Notes: a model not told the origin generated them from the letters alone. 31,315 bases of DNA from an uncultured Clostridia bacterium (GCA_944388685.1 CALXJS010000013.1:1-31315); one strand, 5' to 3'; shown: positions 9,074 through 17,717, numbered from the stretch's first letter. Made by a program: numbers and translations.

Positions 9074-10643
9074 GTTTACTTACCATTTCTATTGCATTTT
9101 TTATCAACTCTTCATTTTTCCAACTCAAATTAGAGGTTACCTCATCTAAGATAATAATATCTGGATTCATTGCCATAATTCTAGCAAAATTAATGATTTG
9201 CTTTTCACCAGCTGAAAGTAAATCCGTTTCTTCATATATATTACTATTATAGCCTTTTGGTAATGTCATAATTTTTTCATGTAATTTTAATATTTTAAAA
9301 ATTTCAATAATTTCTTCTTTTGTAATCTGTTTATTAACATATTTTATATTATCGATAATGGTATTGGGCACAATTTGAACTTCTTGCATAATATAACCAA
9401 TCTTATGTCTAATCGATGAAATACTATATGTTTTATAATCTCTTCCATTTAGCAAAATTTCTCCTTTTTGTGGTTCATATAGTCTAGTTAATAAATTGGT
9501 AATGGTGGTTTTTCCAGCTCCTGTTTTTCCAATAATGGCAATTTTCTCATTTTTTTGTATATCAAAAGAAATATCTTTTATATTTTTCTTATGGTCATTA
9601 TATGAAAAATATACATGTTGAAATGCAATGCTTGTTATTTTCTCTTTTATCTTTTCTCCTGTTTCTAAATCCTCTTCTTCTGTTTCTTCTAATAGTTCTA
9701 ATATATTCCCATACGCAAAAAAACTTTCTTTAACATCTGTTAAATGTCTTGTAAACCAACTAAATTCAGATGTTAAATATGAGGCATAATCTATCATAAT
9801 CATAATCTGTGCATATGTCATCACGCCTTGGATAACCTCTAATCCTCCAAAATAGATAATGATTATTGTAGATAATGAAGTAATAAAGGTAAATATGGCA
9901 TTATATGTACTAATAATTTTTTCTAGTTTTATGTTTTCACAATTATATTCTTCTAATTTTTCTTGTAATACTTGTACCCTTTTGTTCACAATCCCTAATA
10001 ATTTTATACTAAAAAAACTTTGTATCCCCTCATTAATTGTTGTATAAATACTGGCATTAATCTTTCTAATTTCTGAAATTTTTGCCATTGTTTTTCGATT
10101 GAATAATAAAGTAACACAAAGTCCAAGGATATATAATCCTAAAATCATAAATCCTATTTGTACATTTGTCCATATTAAAAAAATCACAATAATCCCAAAT
10201 CGTGCGAGTCCCATTATAAGCATTTCTACTAATCGAATTGGAAACAATTCTCCCGAATTTTGTGTATCTTCTTGTAAAAATTGTAAAATAAGCCCTGATG
10301 CATTTTGGTCAAAAAATTTAGCCTTTACCCTTTGGAGTTTTTCAAATATCGCATTCCTTAAATCACTTTTTATCCTCCTAGATAAAAGTGAACGCATTTC
10401 GCAATGCTTCAAAACCATATAACATTGAAGTAGTAATATACATATATATATACATACCCATAGAATCAATCCTTTTACATTTTGTTCCGGTATTTCTATG
10501 TCTAGTATTTTCTCTACAATATGAGGAACTGTCATTATTTCGATAATCGCTGTCACAATAATTAACAAACATAAAGCGATAAATTTTTTATGATACCCTG
10601 TATGTTGATACATTTTCTTTAATTTTTTCAAAGTTTCTTTCAT
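9045..10643 (-). CDS. ABC exporter half-transporter (subunit with the canonical Walker B), frame-broken near its end
   Basis: This 532-residue ORF has an N-terminal exporter membrane domain with about six helices (roughly residues 20-300), followed by an ATPase domain. Walker A is GKTGAGKTT, the signature is the unusual LSAGEKQ, and Walker B is DIIILDEVTS with its catalytic Glu. The end VSKRKNYHYDCP is out of frame; the true end lies at 8984 in the +1 frame. The start has GGGAGA upstream. Its partner gene ends 48 bp upstream, at 10692, so the two form an operon and probably a heterodimer. Substrate is unknown; an AraC-family regulator upstream would fit drug or peptide export. Confidence is high for family and low for cargo. 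Confidence 0.88.
   Translation of the reverse strand: MKETLKKLKKMYQHTGYHKKFIALCLLIIVTAIIEIMTVPHIVEKILDIEIPEQNVKGLILWVCIYICILLLQCYMVLKHCEMRSLLSRRIKSDLRNAIFEKLQRVKAKFFDQNASGLILQFLQEDTQNSGELFPIRLVEMLIMGLARFGIIVIFLIWTNVQIGFMILGLYILGLCVTLLFNRKTMAKISEIRKINASIYTTINEGIQSFFSIKLLGIVNKRVQVLQEKLEEYNCENIKLEKIISTYNAIFTFITSLSTIIIIYFGGLEVIQGVMTYAQIMIMIDYASYLTSEFSWFTRHLTDVKESFFAYGNILELLEETEEEDLETGEKIKEKITSIAFQHVYFSYNDHKKNIKDISFDIQKNEKIAIIGKTGAGKTTITNLLTRLYEPQKGEILLNGRDYKTYSISSIRHKIGYIMQEVQIVPNTIIDNIKYVNKQITKEEIIEIFKILKLHEKIMTLPKGYNSNIYEETDLLSAGEKQIINFARIMAMNPDIIILDEVTSNLSWKNEELIKNAIEMVSKRKNYHYDCP
9072..9074 (-). promoter_or_regulatory. Candidate +1 frameshift site (CGG, next base A) in the ABC subunit
   Basis: The in-frame codon after AAA is CGG. 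Skipping its C gives GGA and restores the family sequence. Without the shift, translation runs CGG plus eight codons (KNYHYDCP) and stops at TAG. One of only two in-frame CGG codons I find in the window. Confidence 0.6.
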
Positions 10644-10691
10644 ACATTTTCTCCCTTTTATTCTTGCATAGAAAATTGCTTTTTCCCAAAC

Positions 10692-12356
10692 TTATTTTAT
10701 CTTTTCTATTGTTGATGTTTTATTTCTTATATTTATACATTTATCTACATACTTTCTAATTTCTGGTTTATGTGTAATAAAAATCATGGTTGTTTCTGGA
10801 TAGTGTAACCTTAAATTTTCAAGAATTTGATTACTTGTTTTTCCATCTAGTTTACTAAATGCATTGTCAAATATCATAATTGGTTTCTTTCTCATTAAAG
10901 TTCTTGCAATTAAAATCCTTTGTTTTTGCCCTCCTGAAAGTTTTACACCTTTTTCTCCTATTAATGTTTGATATCCTTGTTCTAATTGTTTTATATCTTT
11001 ATCAAAGACAACTTCTTTTATGACATTTTCTAACTCTTTTTGACTTTTCTTTTCCCACAATAATATATTTTCTGTTATGGTACCAATAAATACATCCCCT
11101 TCTCCCGAAATATATTCTATATATTCCCTTATATTAGACTTATCTAATTGCTTGACATTATGATAATTTAGATACATCTCTCCTTCTATACTTCCCATTC
11201 CCATAATTGCCCTTGCTATCATACTTTTTCCCGTTCCGTTTTCTCCAATAATCGCTACTTTTTCTCCTTTTTTAATACAAAAATTTAAATTACGCAAAAT
11301 TTCTTTTTCTGATATGTTGATAGAAACATTATGAAAAACAATGTCTCCATCTAAATCATAATGATAATTCTTCTCTGTTTCCTCCTTTAATTCCATCAAA
11401 GCTTTTATCTTTTTTCTTACTACAAAAAAAGTATCCACGACTTCTAAATTTTCTCCAAAAGAATATAAACATCCTAATATCTTATCTGATAATAAAATTA
11501 AAGCAGTTAAAGTTCCTAATGTCATATTTCCATCTATGATAGAAATGCCTCCTAACAAATAACATATTGGATTTTTTAAATAGGTAATATGTTCACTAAT
11601 AATTTCATAAAATAAGACAAACTTTATAAATTTGATATCTTCCTTTGTATAATTTTGATTTAACTTTTTATATTGCTGTATCTCCTTTTTTTGTCTGTTA
11701 TAAATTCGTACAAATTTGAAATTATGAATATTTTGAATGGTTGCCCCTAATAGTTTCTTTTTCTTAGAAATTACTGTTTCTAGCATTTGTGTCATTTTTC
11801 GGTAATACCAGAAAGCAAAAAGGAGCATAACTACTATTGTTACCATTAAAAATATCGTAATAGGTACATTTAATGTTACACCTTGTGTGACAATAAAAAT
11901 GCTTAAAGATATAATATCTAATATGACATTAAATTGTACTTTAAAAAAATTGCTATACGCTTTTGCATCCTCATTCACTCTTTGCAACATTTCTACTTTA
12001 CTATAGGAATAATAACTATCATATTCTAATTTTAATATATGTGTATATAATGTTTCCTTTAAATTTGCACCAATTTTCAATGTAAATTTTGTCGTTATTC
12101 TTTCCCTTATATAATTTGCTAACACCACTATTCCCTTGATTAGCATAATAATTGCACTGAAAATCATTAAACTTCTAATAATATCCATTTCTACAGTTGG
12201 TTGTATAAATTTCGGAATGTCTTCTAAGTTATGAAATAAAATGCCATCTATTGTGTAACGAATATACATGGCTATTTGCAGATTACAATAAGAGATTAGA
12301 ATACTAAATAAAATTAATAAAATAATATATTTTGTTATTCCTTTAAAACGTTCCAT
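10692..12356 (-). CDS. ABC exporter half-transporter (subunit with degenerate Walker B)
   Basis: About 554 residues: a six-helix exporter domain (KYIILLILFSILISYC onward) and an ATPase domain with Walker A GENGTGKSM, canonical signature LSGGQKQR, and H-loop THKPE. Walker B reads PIMIFDNAFSKLD, so the catalytic Glu is replaced by Asn. Its partner has a good Walker B but an altered signature (LSAGE). Together they would form one canonical ATP site and one degenerate site, as in known heterodimeric exporters. The frame is open back to 12434, but AAAGGAAAG sits just upstream of the ATG at 12356, and the extra 26 codons lie partly in a hairpin repeat, so I place the start at 12356. First gene of the two-gene operon. 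Confidence 0.88.
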   Translation of the reverse strand: MERFKGITKYIILLILFSILISYCNLQIAMYIRYTIDGILFHNLEDIPKFIQPTVEMDIIRSLMIFSAIIMLIKGIVVLANYIRERITTKFTLKIGANLKETLYTHILKLEYDSYYSYSKVEMLQRVNEDAKAYSNFFKVQFNVILDIISLSIFIVTQGVTLNVPITIFLMVTIVVMLLFAFWYYRKMTQMLETVISKKKKLLGATIQNIHNFKFVRIYNRQKKEIQQYKKLNQNYTKEDIKFIKFVLFYEIISEHITYLKNPICYLLGGISIIDGNMTLGTLTALILLSDKILGCLYSFGENLEVVDTFFVVRKKIKALMELKEETEKNYHYDLDGDIVFHNVSINISEKEILRNLNFCIKKGEKVAIIGENGTGKSMIARAIMGMGSIEGEMYLNYHNVKQLDKSNIREYIEYISGEGDVFIGTITENILLWEKKSQKELENVIKEVVFDKDIKQLEQGYQTLIGEKGVKLSGGQKQRILIARTLMRKKPIMIFDNAFSKLDGKTSNQILENLRLHYPETTMIFITHKPEIRKYVDKCINIRNKTSTIEKIK

Positions 12357-12392
12357 CTTTTTCTTTCCTTTATTTCTTAGAGCGAAGCGACA

Positions 12393-12431
12393 TTCTTGAA
12401 TAGAAAAAACAAAATTTTTCCTATTCAAGAA
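12393..12431. repeat. Hairpin A of structured repeat, unit 1
   Basis: An 11-bp stem TTCTTGAATAG/CTATTCAAGAA, extended by A/T pairs, abuts the first 102-bp repeat copy. It lies in the presumed 5' leader of the ABC operon. The equivalent hairpin before copy 2 (12538-12569, GTTATAGGAAAA stem) has a different sequence but the same position and form. Confidence 0.6.
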
Positions 12432-12530
12432 CAATAGCGGGCTTTTTTAAACATTTTATCTGTTTATAACGTTTAAAAGCCCGCGTCATTGTTCGCGTGC
12501 CAATTTTACGTAAGTAAAATTGTGTACAAT
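12429..12530. repeat. 102-bp structured direct repeat, copy 1
   Basis: The copy begins GAACAATAGCGGGC and ends TTGTGTACAAT. It contains a perfect 10-bp stem GCGGGCTTTT/AAAAGCCCGC, flanked by GAACAAT and ATTGTTC, which also pair. A second small hairpin ATTTTACG-TAAGTAAAAT follows. Copy 2 begins 142 bp later. The first 66 nt of the copies differ at one base. Confidence 0.8.
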
Positions 12531-12570
12531 GATTGATGTTATAGGAAAATCTTCGATTTTTCCTATAACA

Positions 12571-12672
12571 GAACAATAGCGGGCTTTTTTAAACATTTTA
12601 TCTGTTTATAACATTTAAAAGCCCGCGTCATTGTTCGGCGCCAAATTTTACGCTAGTAAAATTGTGTACAAT
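12571..12672. repeat. 102-bp structured direct repeat, copy 2
   Basis: Same length and layout as copy 1, including the GCGGGCTTTT stem and the closing TTGTGTACAAT. The differences cluster in the linker just after the large stem. With copy 1 and their A hairpins it fills the gap between the AraC-type regulator and the ABC operon. No reading frame is visible in it. Confidence 0.8.
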
Positions 12673-12748
12673 ATATAAAATACCTCTATTAGACTATACA
12701 TCTAATAAAGGTATGTAACTTTATTTTTTTGATATCAAATTTATTAAA

Positions 12749-13579
12749 TTATTGCACTGCAATACATATCTCACTATAATTGGGATAATAAATTTCTAAT
12801 TGTGGATATTCTAAAATTTTTGTATATTCTGAATTTGGTAACCAGTTAAAATAGATATTTTGATATACTTTTAATATATCTTTTTGTTTTCGATTTTGTA
12901 CGGCAAAACATGCCCATTTTGCTTTTGGAATGTTTACTTTTACAAAATCTTTTTTGGGTGTTTTTCCCACCAAATAATATTTTCCTATTTTTTGACACTT
13001 ACCATTTTGGTAAATATCTTCATAAATTCCATAATATAATGCTTTACCTTCATGATGTTTCTTTAGAAAATCTATAGTTCCATCTCTTCTGGCTTCTGCA
13101 TATAATGCTTGTATGGATTTTTTATCTGTTTCAGATATAATTTTTGTAGCCTTTCCATAATAAATTTGCGCTTCTTTTTCTTCAATTCTGTAACTCAATG
13201 GCTCCATACTCTTAATAGCAGAATGAAATTCTAGTTTTGGATAAATGGTTATTCGTGTCTTTCGTTTTCTAAAATTTGCTGGAGATTCTCCATACATTTT
13301 TTTAAATGCATTTGAAAATGAAACAGGTGAATCATAATGATATTGTATAGCAATATCAATGATTTTATGATTGGTTTTTCTTAATTCCTCAGCCGCTTTA
13401 CTTAATCTTCTTTTTCTAATATATTCTGTAATCGTAATTCCTGTTAGAAATGTAAAGATTCTTTGCATGGTATATGTGGAAGTTCCTAAAATTTTAGCCA
13501 ATTGCTGATAGTCTATTTCATTTTTTAAATTATTTTCTATTTCTTCCATTAATTTGTTTAAATCATTGTAGCTATTCAT
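12749..13579 (-). CDS. AraC-family regulator with GyrI-like effector-binding domain
   Basis: Residues 1-105 hold the two helix-turn-helix motifs of the AraC DNA-binding domain (DYQQLAKILGTSTYTMQRIF, then IIDIAIQYHYDSPVSFSNAFKKMYGESPANFRK). The remaining 170 residues, from about IYPKLEFHSAIKSMEPLSYRIEEKEA, resemble the GyrI/SOUL-like ligand domain found in Rob- and BmrR-type regulators, which senses small hydrophobic or cationic compounds. The start is set by AAAGGAGC. It is upstream of the ABC exporter and in the same direction, so control of that exporter is a reasonable inference, although about 390 bp of structured repeats separate them. Confidence 0.85.
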   Translation of the reverse strand: MNSYNDLNKLMEEIENNLKNEIDYQQLAKILGTSTYTMQRIFTFLTGITITEYIRKRRLSKAAEELRKTNHKIIDIAIQYHYDSPVSFSNAFKKMYGESPANFRKRKTRITIYPKLEFHSAIKSMEPLSYRIEEKEAQIYYGKATKIISETDKKSIQALYAEARRDGTIDFLKKHHEGKALYYGIYEDIYQNGKCQKIGKYYLVGKTPKKDFVKVNIPKAKWACFAVQNRKQKDILKVYQNIYFNWLPNSEYTKILEYPQLEIYYPNYSEICIAVQ

Positions 13580-13609
13580 TTTTGCTCCTTTAGTTATTAC
13601 ATTTTCTCC

Positions 13610-13615
13610 ATTATA
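13610..13615 (-). promoter_or_regulatory. -10 box upstream of the AraC-type regulator
   Basis: A perfect TATAAT on the minus strand lies about 30 bp upstream of the ATG. The -35 region at 17 bp spacing is T-rich and weak, consistent with an activated or low-level promoter. Confidence 0.35.
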
Positions 13616-13694
13616 TCATTCAAAAGAAAAAAAATAAACATAAATATTTCTATTTATGCTTATTTTTATATATTTATAAATAGGATTGTCATAA

Positions 13695-14276
13695 CTAAGA
13701 AATAGATTTTTCTTTTTCCAATCTTTTTTCGTTTTCAATAATTGTCATGATAATTTGTACTGTTTTTTCTAAATCATTATTTCTTAAAACATAATCATAC
13801 ATATTAATTCTAGACTCTTCATAATCAAAGCGATTCAATCTTAACTTAATCTCTTGTGGACTTGGCTTGTCCACTCTATTTTCTAATCGATGTTCTAATT
13901 CTTCTTTAGGAACACGTAAAAATATAGTAATCACTTTTGTGTCTTTACCTAATAATTCTTTTAAATGTTCTGTTCCATTGACATCAATATCTTTTACGAT
14001 AATTTTTCCACTTTTAATTTTGTCATTTAATAATTTTCTAGAAGTTCCATAATATTGATTATGATGAATATCATATTCATAAAATTCTTGATTTTCTATC
14101 ATTTTTTCAAATTCTTCTCTTGAAACAAAATGATAAGTTCCTCCTTCGATATCTCCCTCACGGATTGGTCTTGATGTATAGGAAGGTAATGATTCTACAT
14201 TTTCCATTCGTTTTATTAGTTCTTTTTTTATTGTATCTTTTCCTGCGCCTGCTACTCCAGATAATATGACTAACAT
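13695..14276 (-). CDS. gmk: Guanylate kinase
   Basis: It phosphorylates GMP to GDP in the cytoplasm, an essential step of purine nucleotide synthesis. The P-loop is SGVAGAGKDT, slightly different from the usual GPSGVGKGT. The GMP-binding part is SYTSRPIREGDIEGGTYHFVSREEF and EFYEYDIHHNQYYGTS, followed by the lid region LENRVDKPSPQEIKLRL. The 193 residues are close to the usual 190-210. The start codon overlaps the end of rpoZ by 7 bp, which indicates translational coupling in the yicC-remA-rpoZ-gmk operon. Confidence 0.93.
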   Translation of the reverse strand: MLVILSGVAGAGKDTIKKELIKRMENVESLPSYTSRPIREGDIEGGTYHFVSREEFEKMIENQEFYEYDIHHNQYYGTSRKLLNDKIKSGKIIVKDIDVNGTEHLKELLGKDTKVITIFLRVPKEELEHRLENRVDKPSPQEIKLRLNRFDYEESRINMYDYVLRNNDLEKTVQIIMTIIENEKRLEKEKSIS

Positions 14277-14461
14277 TCTATTGCAACCTTCCCTTCTGCT
14301 ATTTCAATAGCTGCTATTGTTACTGGTGACTCTTCTTTTGTGTCTACCAATGGTGTTGCACCAGAAGCAATTTGTCTTGCTCTTCTAGCTGTTGCGATTA
14401 CTAATTCATATCGATTGTTAGCTTTTGTAAGTAATTCTGAAACACTTGGTTTTACTATCAT
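14270..14461 (-). CDS. rpoZ: RNA polymerase omega subunit
   Basis: Omega helps beta-prime fold and assemble into RNA polymerase. At 63 residues it is a short Firmicute form. The diagnostic stretch is NRYELVIATARRARQIASGA, followed by the conserved IAAIEIAEGK. GAAAGGAA lies upstream of the start. It overlaps gmk by 7 bp, and in many Firmicutes the two genes are neighbours. A 122-bp palindromic repeat sits between it and remA, which may alter its expression relative to the genes before it. Confidence 0.93.
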   Translation of the reverse strand: MIVKPSVSELLTKANNRYELVIATARRARQIASGATPLVDTKEESPVTIAAIEIAEGKVAIEC

Positions 14462-14482
14462 TTTTATTCATTCCTTTCTTTT

Positions 14483-14604
14483 TAGATGATGATTTTAGGG
14501 ACGGAGATAAAAATCATCATTTTTTAATTTTAATTATTATTTCTATTTTTTATAACTATCAACCAAATGATGATTTTTTACTCCGTCCCCCAAATCATCA
14601 TCTA
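14483..14604. repeat. 122-bp double-hairpin palindromic element between remA and rpoZ
   Basis: Two inverted arms of about 40 nt (14483-14522 and 14565-14604) differ at only a few positions. Each arm is itself a hairpin, GATGATGATTT with AAATCATCAT, around a GGGACGGAG core. The right arm begins with the TAG stop codon of remA. The central spacer is about 40 bp of A/T. The TAGGGACG start is shared with the 97-bp element at 1535, although the rest differs, so the two look like separate families of one type. Confidence 0.8.
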
Positions 14605-14856
14605 GTTTTCGTCTTGTGAAATGTCTTTATCAATTCTTCCTCCAACCGTTTCTGGTTGTACGGCTGACAATATCACATGGCCTGAATCCATAATTAAAAC
14701 AGCTCTTGTTCTTCTTCCATAAGTTGCATCTACTGCTGTTTTATTATCTTTTGCTTCCTGTATTAATCTTTTGATTGGTGCCGATTCTGGGCTTACAATT
14801 GCAACGATTCTTTCTGCTGACACAATATTTCCAAATCCAATATTTACTAATTGCAT
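14602..14856 (-). CDS. remA: Extracellular matrix regulator RemA (DUF370)
   Basis: RemA is a small DNA-binding protein that activates biofilm matrix and osmolyte genes in Bacillus subtilis and assembles into rings that wrap DNA. The core [58 protein letters not shown] is almost identical to known RemA. It has 84 residues, which is normal. It is 16 bp downstream of yicC, the usual neighbour. The stop TAG and what follows belong to the palindromic repeat, so the last few residues may have been set by that insertion. Confidence 0.95.
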   Translation of the reverse strand: MQLVNIGFGNIVSAERIVAIVSPESAPIKRLIQEAKDNKTAVDATYGRRTRAVLIMDSGHVILSAVQPETVGGRIDKDISQDEN

Positions 14857-14872
14857 AAAATCAAATCCCTTC

Positions 14873-15748
14873 TTACTCTATATTTTGTACTTGCTCTCGT
14901 ATGTTTTCTAATTGCGTTTTTATATTGATAACTTCATTTGTTATTTCTAAATTATTTGCCTTTGAACCAATCGTATTGGTTTCTCGATTCATTTCTTGAA
15001 TCATAAAATCTAGTTTTTTTCCGACTGCTTCATTAGAACGTAATAATTCTCTAAATTGATATATATGGCTATGTAATCTGGTTACCTCTTCTTGTATAGA
15101 ACATTTATCTGCATAAATAACCACTTCTTGTGCCAATCTTGCCTCATCAATTTCTTGATCTTGTAATAATTCTCTTATCCTCGTATTTAATTTTACTACA
15201 TATTCTTCAATAAGTCCAGTAGAAAGTGAAGATATTTTTTTTACTTTTTCTTCTACATCATTAACTCTATCTTGTAAATCTTGTGCAATTTTCTCTCCTT
15301 CAACTTTTCTCATCTCTACTAAGTTATTTACTGCTTCTTGCGTTACTTCATCTAATTCATTTTTTATTGTTTCATCATCTTGATTTGTCTGAATGGTTAA
15401 TACATCTGGCAATTTTGATATTTCTGTTACAGGGATATCTGCTATAATCCCTTCTGATTCTGCTAAATCTCGTAATTCTTTAATATACATTCTAGCAATT
15501 TCTGTATTAATTTTGATTTCCCTACCTTCTAGTGAATTGTTATTAAATGTAACAAATACATCGACTTTCCCTCTAGTTAATTTTTCTGAAATGATTTTTT
15601 TGATTTCTTCTTCTAAATAACTTAGATTTCTAGGCATTTTGACTGAAACATCTAAGTATCTATGATTAACACTTTTGATTTCTATTTGATATTCTCTTAA
15701 ATTTTTAGATGTATTAGCTTTACCATAACCTGTCATACTTTTAATCAT
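14873..15748 (-). CDS. yicC: YicC family endoribonuclease
   Basis: The start [11 protein letters not shown] is the family hallmark, followed by [25 protein letters not shown] sequence, and the C-terminal half (DUF1732) has [35 protein letters not shown]. The 291 residues match the usual length. In E. coli, YicC is an RNase involved in decay of the small RNA RyhB; the clostridial target is unknown. It heads the yicC-remA-rpoZ-gmk series. A GAAAGGAA lies 12 bases before the ATG, a rather long spacing, but the conserved N-terminus fixes the start. Confidence 0.94.
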   Translation of the reverse strand: MIKSMTGYGKANTSKNLREYQIEIKSVNHRYLDVSVKMPRNLSYLEEEIKKIISEKLTRGKVDVFVTFNNNSLEGREIKINTEIARMYIKELRDLAESEGIIADIPVTEISKLPDVLTIQTNQDDETIKNELDEVTQEAVNNLVEMRKVEGEKIAQDLQDRVNDVEEKVKKISSLSTGLIEEYVVKLNTRIRELLQDQEIDEARLAQEVVIYADKCSIQEEVTRLHSHIYQFRELLRSNEAVGKKLDFMIQEMNRETNTIGSKANNLEITNEVINIKTQLENIREQVQNIE

Positions 15749-15790
15749 CTTATGCTACATTCCTTTCTTTTTTTAATACTAACATTATCA

Positions 15791-16933
15791 TTATTTTTCA
15801 ACTGTCTTTTTCTTTCTTCCCCTTTTAGATTTTGGTTTTGTTGGTTTTATGATAACCGCTTCTTGCTCAATTTCCTGCACTTGTTCTTCTTGATGTTTCA
15901 CGTTTTCTATACTCTCTACTTCATTTTCTACATCTATTTTTTCTATCTGTTTATTTTCGTTTTTTTCCTCTAATTTGACTTCTTCTTTCTTTTTGGTTGT
16001 TTTTCTTTTTTTAGGTTCTTTCTTTTCTTCTTCAACTTTTTTCTTTGTTGCACTTTTCTTTTTTGTTTCTTCAGTTGCTTCTTCTTTTTTGTTTTTGGTT
16101 ATACGTTTTCTTTTTGGTTTGTCTTCTACTTTTTCTTCTGAAATGATGGTTTCATCTTCTTTTATCTCTTTTGGAACTTGCTTTACTTCCTCTTGCTCTT
16201 CTATTTGTTTTTTCTTCCTTTTTTTAGATGTTTTTTCTTCTTTTCCTGTCTTGGTCTTATTTTTATCCCTCATCCTTATTGATTTTGGTTTTTCTTCTTT
16301 ATTATTTTCTATATCTTTTTCTAAGGTTTCTTCTTCATCATTTTTTCTTTTTTTTGCTTCTTTTATAATTGGTTCCTCTTTCACAATTTCTGAAATATCA
16401 CTAAGACTTTTTAAATATTTTATTCTCGCTTTTGTATAAATAATAATTGATTTAAGTACATAATATATTGCAAATAGATAAGATGAGGTCAATATATATG
16501 TTTGATAATCCAATTGATAAATTGTGATTACATGATGAATAAACAAGGCATGAATAGATAATATTAATAATTCAATTGCTGTAATTGTTAAGGTTCCGCT
16601 ATCTCTTTTATAAGCAAATTCAAAAAGGATAATACTAGCTATTAAAAACACGCAAGAAATTGCTTTTGTAATCAGTTCCATATTATCTAAATTTAATCTT
16701 GTATATAGAATATTACATGTAATAAAATATGCCATTACAACAATTGCCAAGATTAAATTTTTAAATATCTTTTTTAATATTTCTTGTGAGACTTGTTTTG
16801 GAACTTTTTTCTTTGCAATTTCTCTTTCGATAATTGTTTGAGCATTTTCTTCTTGGTGTATACTTACTTCTGTTTTATTCAATGCTTTTTCTGTTGCCTC
16901 TTTATTTTTTACTTTTGTCTTTTCTTTTTTCAT
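15791..16933 (-). CDS. Four-helix membrane protein with long Lys/Glu-rich tail
   Basis: I do not recognise a family. Of the 380 residues, about 1-55 are charged, four hydrophobic segments follow (about 58-78, 88-107, 115-137, 145-165), and the last 200 residues are almost entirely Lys, Glu, Arg, Thr and Ile. The tail is disordered by composition, with many KKK runs, and it ends KPKSKRGRKKKTVEK, which resembles an AT-hook. Both ends would be cytoplasmic. The start has AGAGAGG upstream. It lies 31 bp after rsmE and just before yicC, so it is probably co-transcribed. Plus-strand frames across it are mirror images of its low-complexity codons. Confidence 0.65.
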   Translation of the reverse strand: MKKEKTKVKNKEATEKALNKTEVSIHQEENAQTIIEREIAKKKVPKQVSQEILKKIFKNLILAIVVMAYFITCNILYTRLNLDNMELITKAISCVFLIASIILFEFAYKRDSGTLTITAIELLILSIHALFIHHVITIYQLDYQTYILTSSYLFAIYYVLKSIIIYTKARIKYLKSLSDISEIVKEEPIIKEAKKRKNDEEETLEKDIENNKEEKPKSIRMRDKNKTKTGKEEKTSKKRKKKQIEEQEEVKQVPKEIKEDETIISEEKVEDKPKRKRITKNKKEEATEETKKKSATKKKVEEEKKEPKKRKTTKKKEEVKLEEKNENKQIEKIDVENEVESIENVKHQEEQVQEIEQEAVIIKPTKPKSKRGRKKKTVEK

Positions 16934-16964
16934 TTTTGCCTCTCTTTCTTATACACAATATTTT

Positions 16965-17717
16965 TCAATCCATTTCTAACTCATACATAATCACACTTAA
17001 CATATTTAAAGCAACAGTCTCTGTTCGTAATATTCTATTTCCTAATGTAATGATTTTTGCATGATATTCCTCAAATTTAGCGATTTCTTCTTTATCAATT
17101 CCACCTTCTGGTCCTATGACAATAGCAATTTTCATTTCTTTATGCTTATCATTTTTCACTTTTTTTAATTCTTGTTTTAGTGTATGAAGTTTTTCATTTT
17201 CATATGCTACTAATACCAAATCGTATTGTTTCATGTTTTCACATAATGTCTGGATATTAATTACTGGATGGATTGTCGGAATTCTGTCTCTACCAGATTG
17301 TTTTGCTGCACCTTCCGATATTTTTTGCCATCTTTGTATTTTTTTTATTTTATCTTTTTCATTTAACTTTACAACACATCTTTTCATCTCCACTGGCGTA
17401 ATATCATATACACCTAACTCTACTGATTTTTGAATAACCAATTCCATTTTATCTGCTTTTGGTAATCCTTGGAAAATACTTACTTGTATTTGAGGTTCTA
17501 CATGAGATTCCATTTCTTCTACGATATGGCAATATATATCTTTTTCTTTTATTTGTTCTATTTTACAAATATAATTTTTAGATGTTATACAATCACATAT
17601 ATCAATTGTATCGTTGATTTTGGCCCTTAAAACATTTTTTATGTGATTGACATCTTCATTTTGTATAATGATAGTATTTCCTTCAATTTGATTAGTTGTC
17701 ACAAAAAATTTAGGCAT
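16965..17717 (-). CDS. rsmE: 16S rRNA m3U1498 methyltransferase RsmE
   Basis: RsmE methylates N3 of U1498 in 16S rRNA using S-adenosylmethionine and belongs to the SPOUT knotted methyltransferases. The knot is seen in AIVIGPEGGIDKEEI and ITLGNRILRTETVALNML near the C-terminus. The N-terminal PUA-like part has NHIKNVLRAKINDTIDICD. At 250 residues it has the usual length. GGAGA lies six bases before the ATG. In many Firmicutes prmA precedes it; here an alpha-amylase gene does, 227 bp away. Confidence 0.94.
   Translation of the reverse strand: MPKFFVTTNQIEGNTIIIQNEDVNHIKNVLRAKINDTIDICDCITSKNYICKIEQIKEKDIYCHIVEEMESHVEPQIQVSIFQGLPKADKMELVIQKSVELGVYDITPVEMKRCVVKLNEKDKIKKIQRWQKISEGAAKQSGRDRIPTIHPVINIQTLCENMKQYDLVLVAYENEKLHTLKQELKKVKNDKHKEMKIAIVIGPEGGIDKEEIAKFEEYHAKIITLGNRILRTETVALNMLSVIMYELEMD

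Noticed and set aside
12357..12434. A 26-residue N-terminal extension of the first ABC subunit
   Set aside because: The frame is open, but the extension runs into a hairpin repeat, has no ribosome binding site, and the ATG at 12356 has a good AAAGGAAAG upstream.
12429..12672. CRISPR array
   Set aside because: Only two units of about 100 bp with internal hairpins and no short regular spacers; no cas genes.
15752..16439. Plus-strand hydrophobic ORFs opposite the Lys-rich membrane protein
   Set aside because: They are antisense images of AAA/GAA-rich codons, giving Phe/Ser/Leu runs, with no ribosome binding sites.
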